From Yinghuangia elevatio (lineage in GTDB: Bacteria; Actinomycetota; Actinomycetes; Streptomycetales; Streptomycetaceae): 30,512 nucleotides of DNA. Numbering within the stretch: position 1 is the stretch's first letter; each line of letters begins with the position of its first letter. Positions 30,288-30,512 of this stretch are shown piece by piece. The DNA lies in the NCBI RefSeq assembly GCF_040649515.1, contig NZ_JBEZFP010000117.1, positions 1 through 30,512 of the forward strand. The letters run 5' to 3'. The translations under genes were made by a program, and so were the position numbers. The notes beneath the pieces were generated by a model that worked only from the letters and a program-made list of their open reading frames with translations, searched no databases and had not been told where the DNA came from.

Positions 30288-30351
30288 AGTACGCAAAACC
30301 TGTAGTACGCAACATCGGTAGTAGCAGTAGTGCGCAGTACCGGCACCACAC
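30288..30351. repeat. 16-bp phased direct repeats
   Basis: AGTACGCAAAACCTGT (30288) is followed directly by AGTACGCAACATCGGT (30304), 13 of 16 bases alike. Degenerate units beginning AGTA follow at 30320 and 30336, keeping exact 16-base phase. Such spacing suggests an array of protein-binding sites (iteron-like or regulator sites) for a gene outside or at the edge of the window. Confidence 0.5.
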
Positions 30352-30512
30352 AAGTAGTTGATCATCCGAGGGATGAACGGAGGAGCCGAACGCCATCAGG
30401 ATCGCCCGGGCGTAGGGCTTGAGCCCGGGTACCGCAGGACATCGATAGTGAGGTGGTCTCCGGTCAAGCAACAGCGATCCCCGCACCCCCGGCAGCCTTC
30501 CGGCCGGGCCCG

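Larger units (their letters stand above)
29750..30512. other. terminal stretch without a firm gene, less GC-rich
   Basis: The base composition drops from about 29815 onward (runs such as GACAAGGGAAAATCTGTG), and frames spanning it, including a 211-residue minus frame, lack codon bias and family sequence. It contains a short plus-strand ORF candidate, phased repeats near 30288 and a CCCGGGC/GCCCGGG hairpin at 30405-30429. It may be a promoter or replication/partition-type control region for genes beyond the window. Confidence 0.4.

Noticed and set aside
29851..30486. 211-residue minus-strand frame at the right end
   Set aside because: No codon bias, odd composition, no ribosome site and no family sequence; it crosses phased repeats.
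1..30512. CRISPR arrays, tRNA, rRNA and classical biosynthetic gene clusters
   Set aside because: No regularly spaced repeats with unique spacers, no cloverleaf or rRNA-like sequence, and no PKS, NRPS or terpene-synthase motifs were seen.

Overview
The window is about 70% GC by eye, with strong G/C bias at third codon positions, GTG starts, purine-rich ribosome binding sites and many 4-bp gene overlaps. This fits a Streptomycetales-type actinomycete. The number of broken genes and the genes of variable lineage content suggest an accessory region, perhaps a chromosome arm; species cannot be told from the sequence alone.

Region 1 (1-9284) is a compact catabolic island. A truncated luciferase-like flavin oxidoreductase (minus) diverges from an amidohydrolase-2 protein and a SnoaL/NTF2-like protein (plus). 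An aldehyde dehydrogenase (minus) diverges from a tight plus-strand operon: zinc alcohol dehydrogenase, crotonase, two acyl-CoA dehydrogenase subunits and a second luciferase-like oxidoreductase. Together they look like a route that oxidises an alcohol or ketone and then beta-oxidises the CoA ester. No CoA ligase, thiolase or transporter lies in the window. Substrate is unknown.

Region 2 (9285-12708) holds an intracellular GH78 alpha-L-rhamnosidase with a perfect LacI-type operator upstream and an unusual open reading frame continuing in frame past its stop codon.

Region 3 (12709-17534) carries genes often seen on actinomycete chromosome arms: DUF72, a glycosyltransferase remnant, a glycogen-binding-fold small protein, a lipoprotein, a 29-residue membrane peptide, an internally duplicated DUF6766 membrane protein and a bacterial topoisomerase IB. 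Several start codons overlap the previous stop, so translation is probably coupled.

Region 4 (17535-20392) is decaying: an isochorismatase-family gene, a short-chain dehydrogenase and a small unknown gene are each broken by frameshifts and deletions around one intact F420-type oxidoreductase.

Region 5 (20393-27203) is regulatory and membrane related: a Ser/Thr kinase, an SMP-30/gluconolactonase protein, a truncated DUF6194 protein divergent from a double-HTH MerR regulator with a one-base frameshift, an MFS exporter with its Rrf2 repressor (sharing a matched pair of operators), and an Lrp/AsnC regulator.

Region 6 (27204-30512) is mostly debris: histidine-kinase and SDR fragments, two degenerate copies of one coiled-coil tail flanking an intact 151-residue protein of unknown function, a frameshifted ORF over a G-quadruplex-like run, a very strong hairpin, and a less GC-rich end with phased 16-bp repeats.
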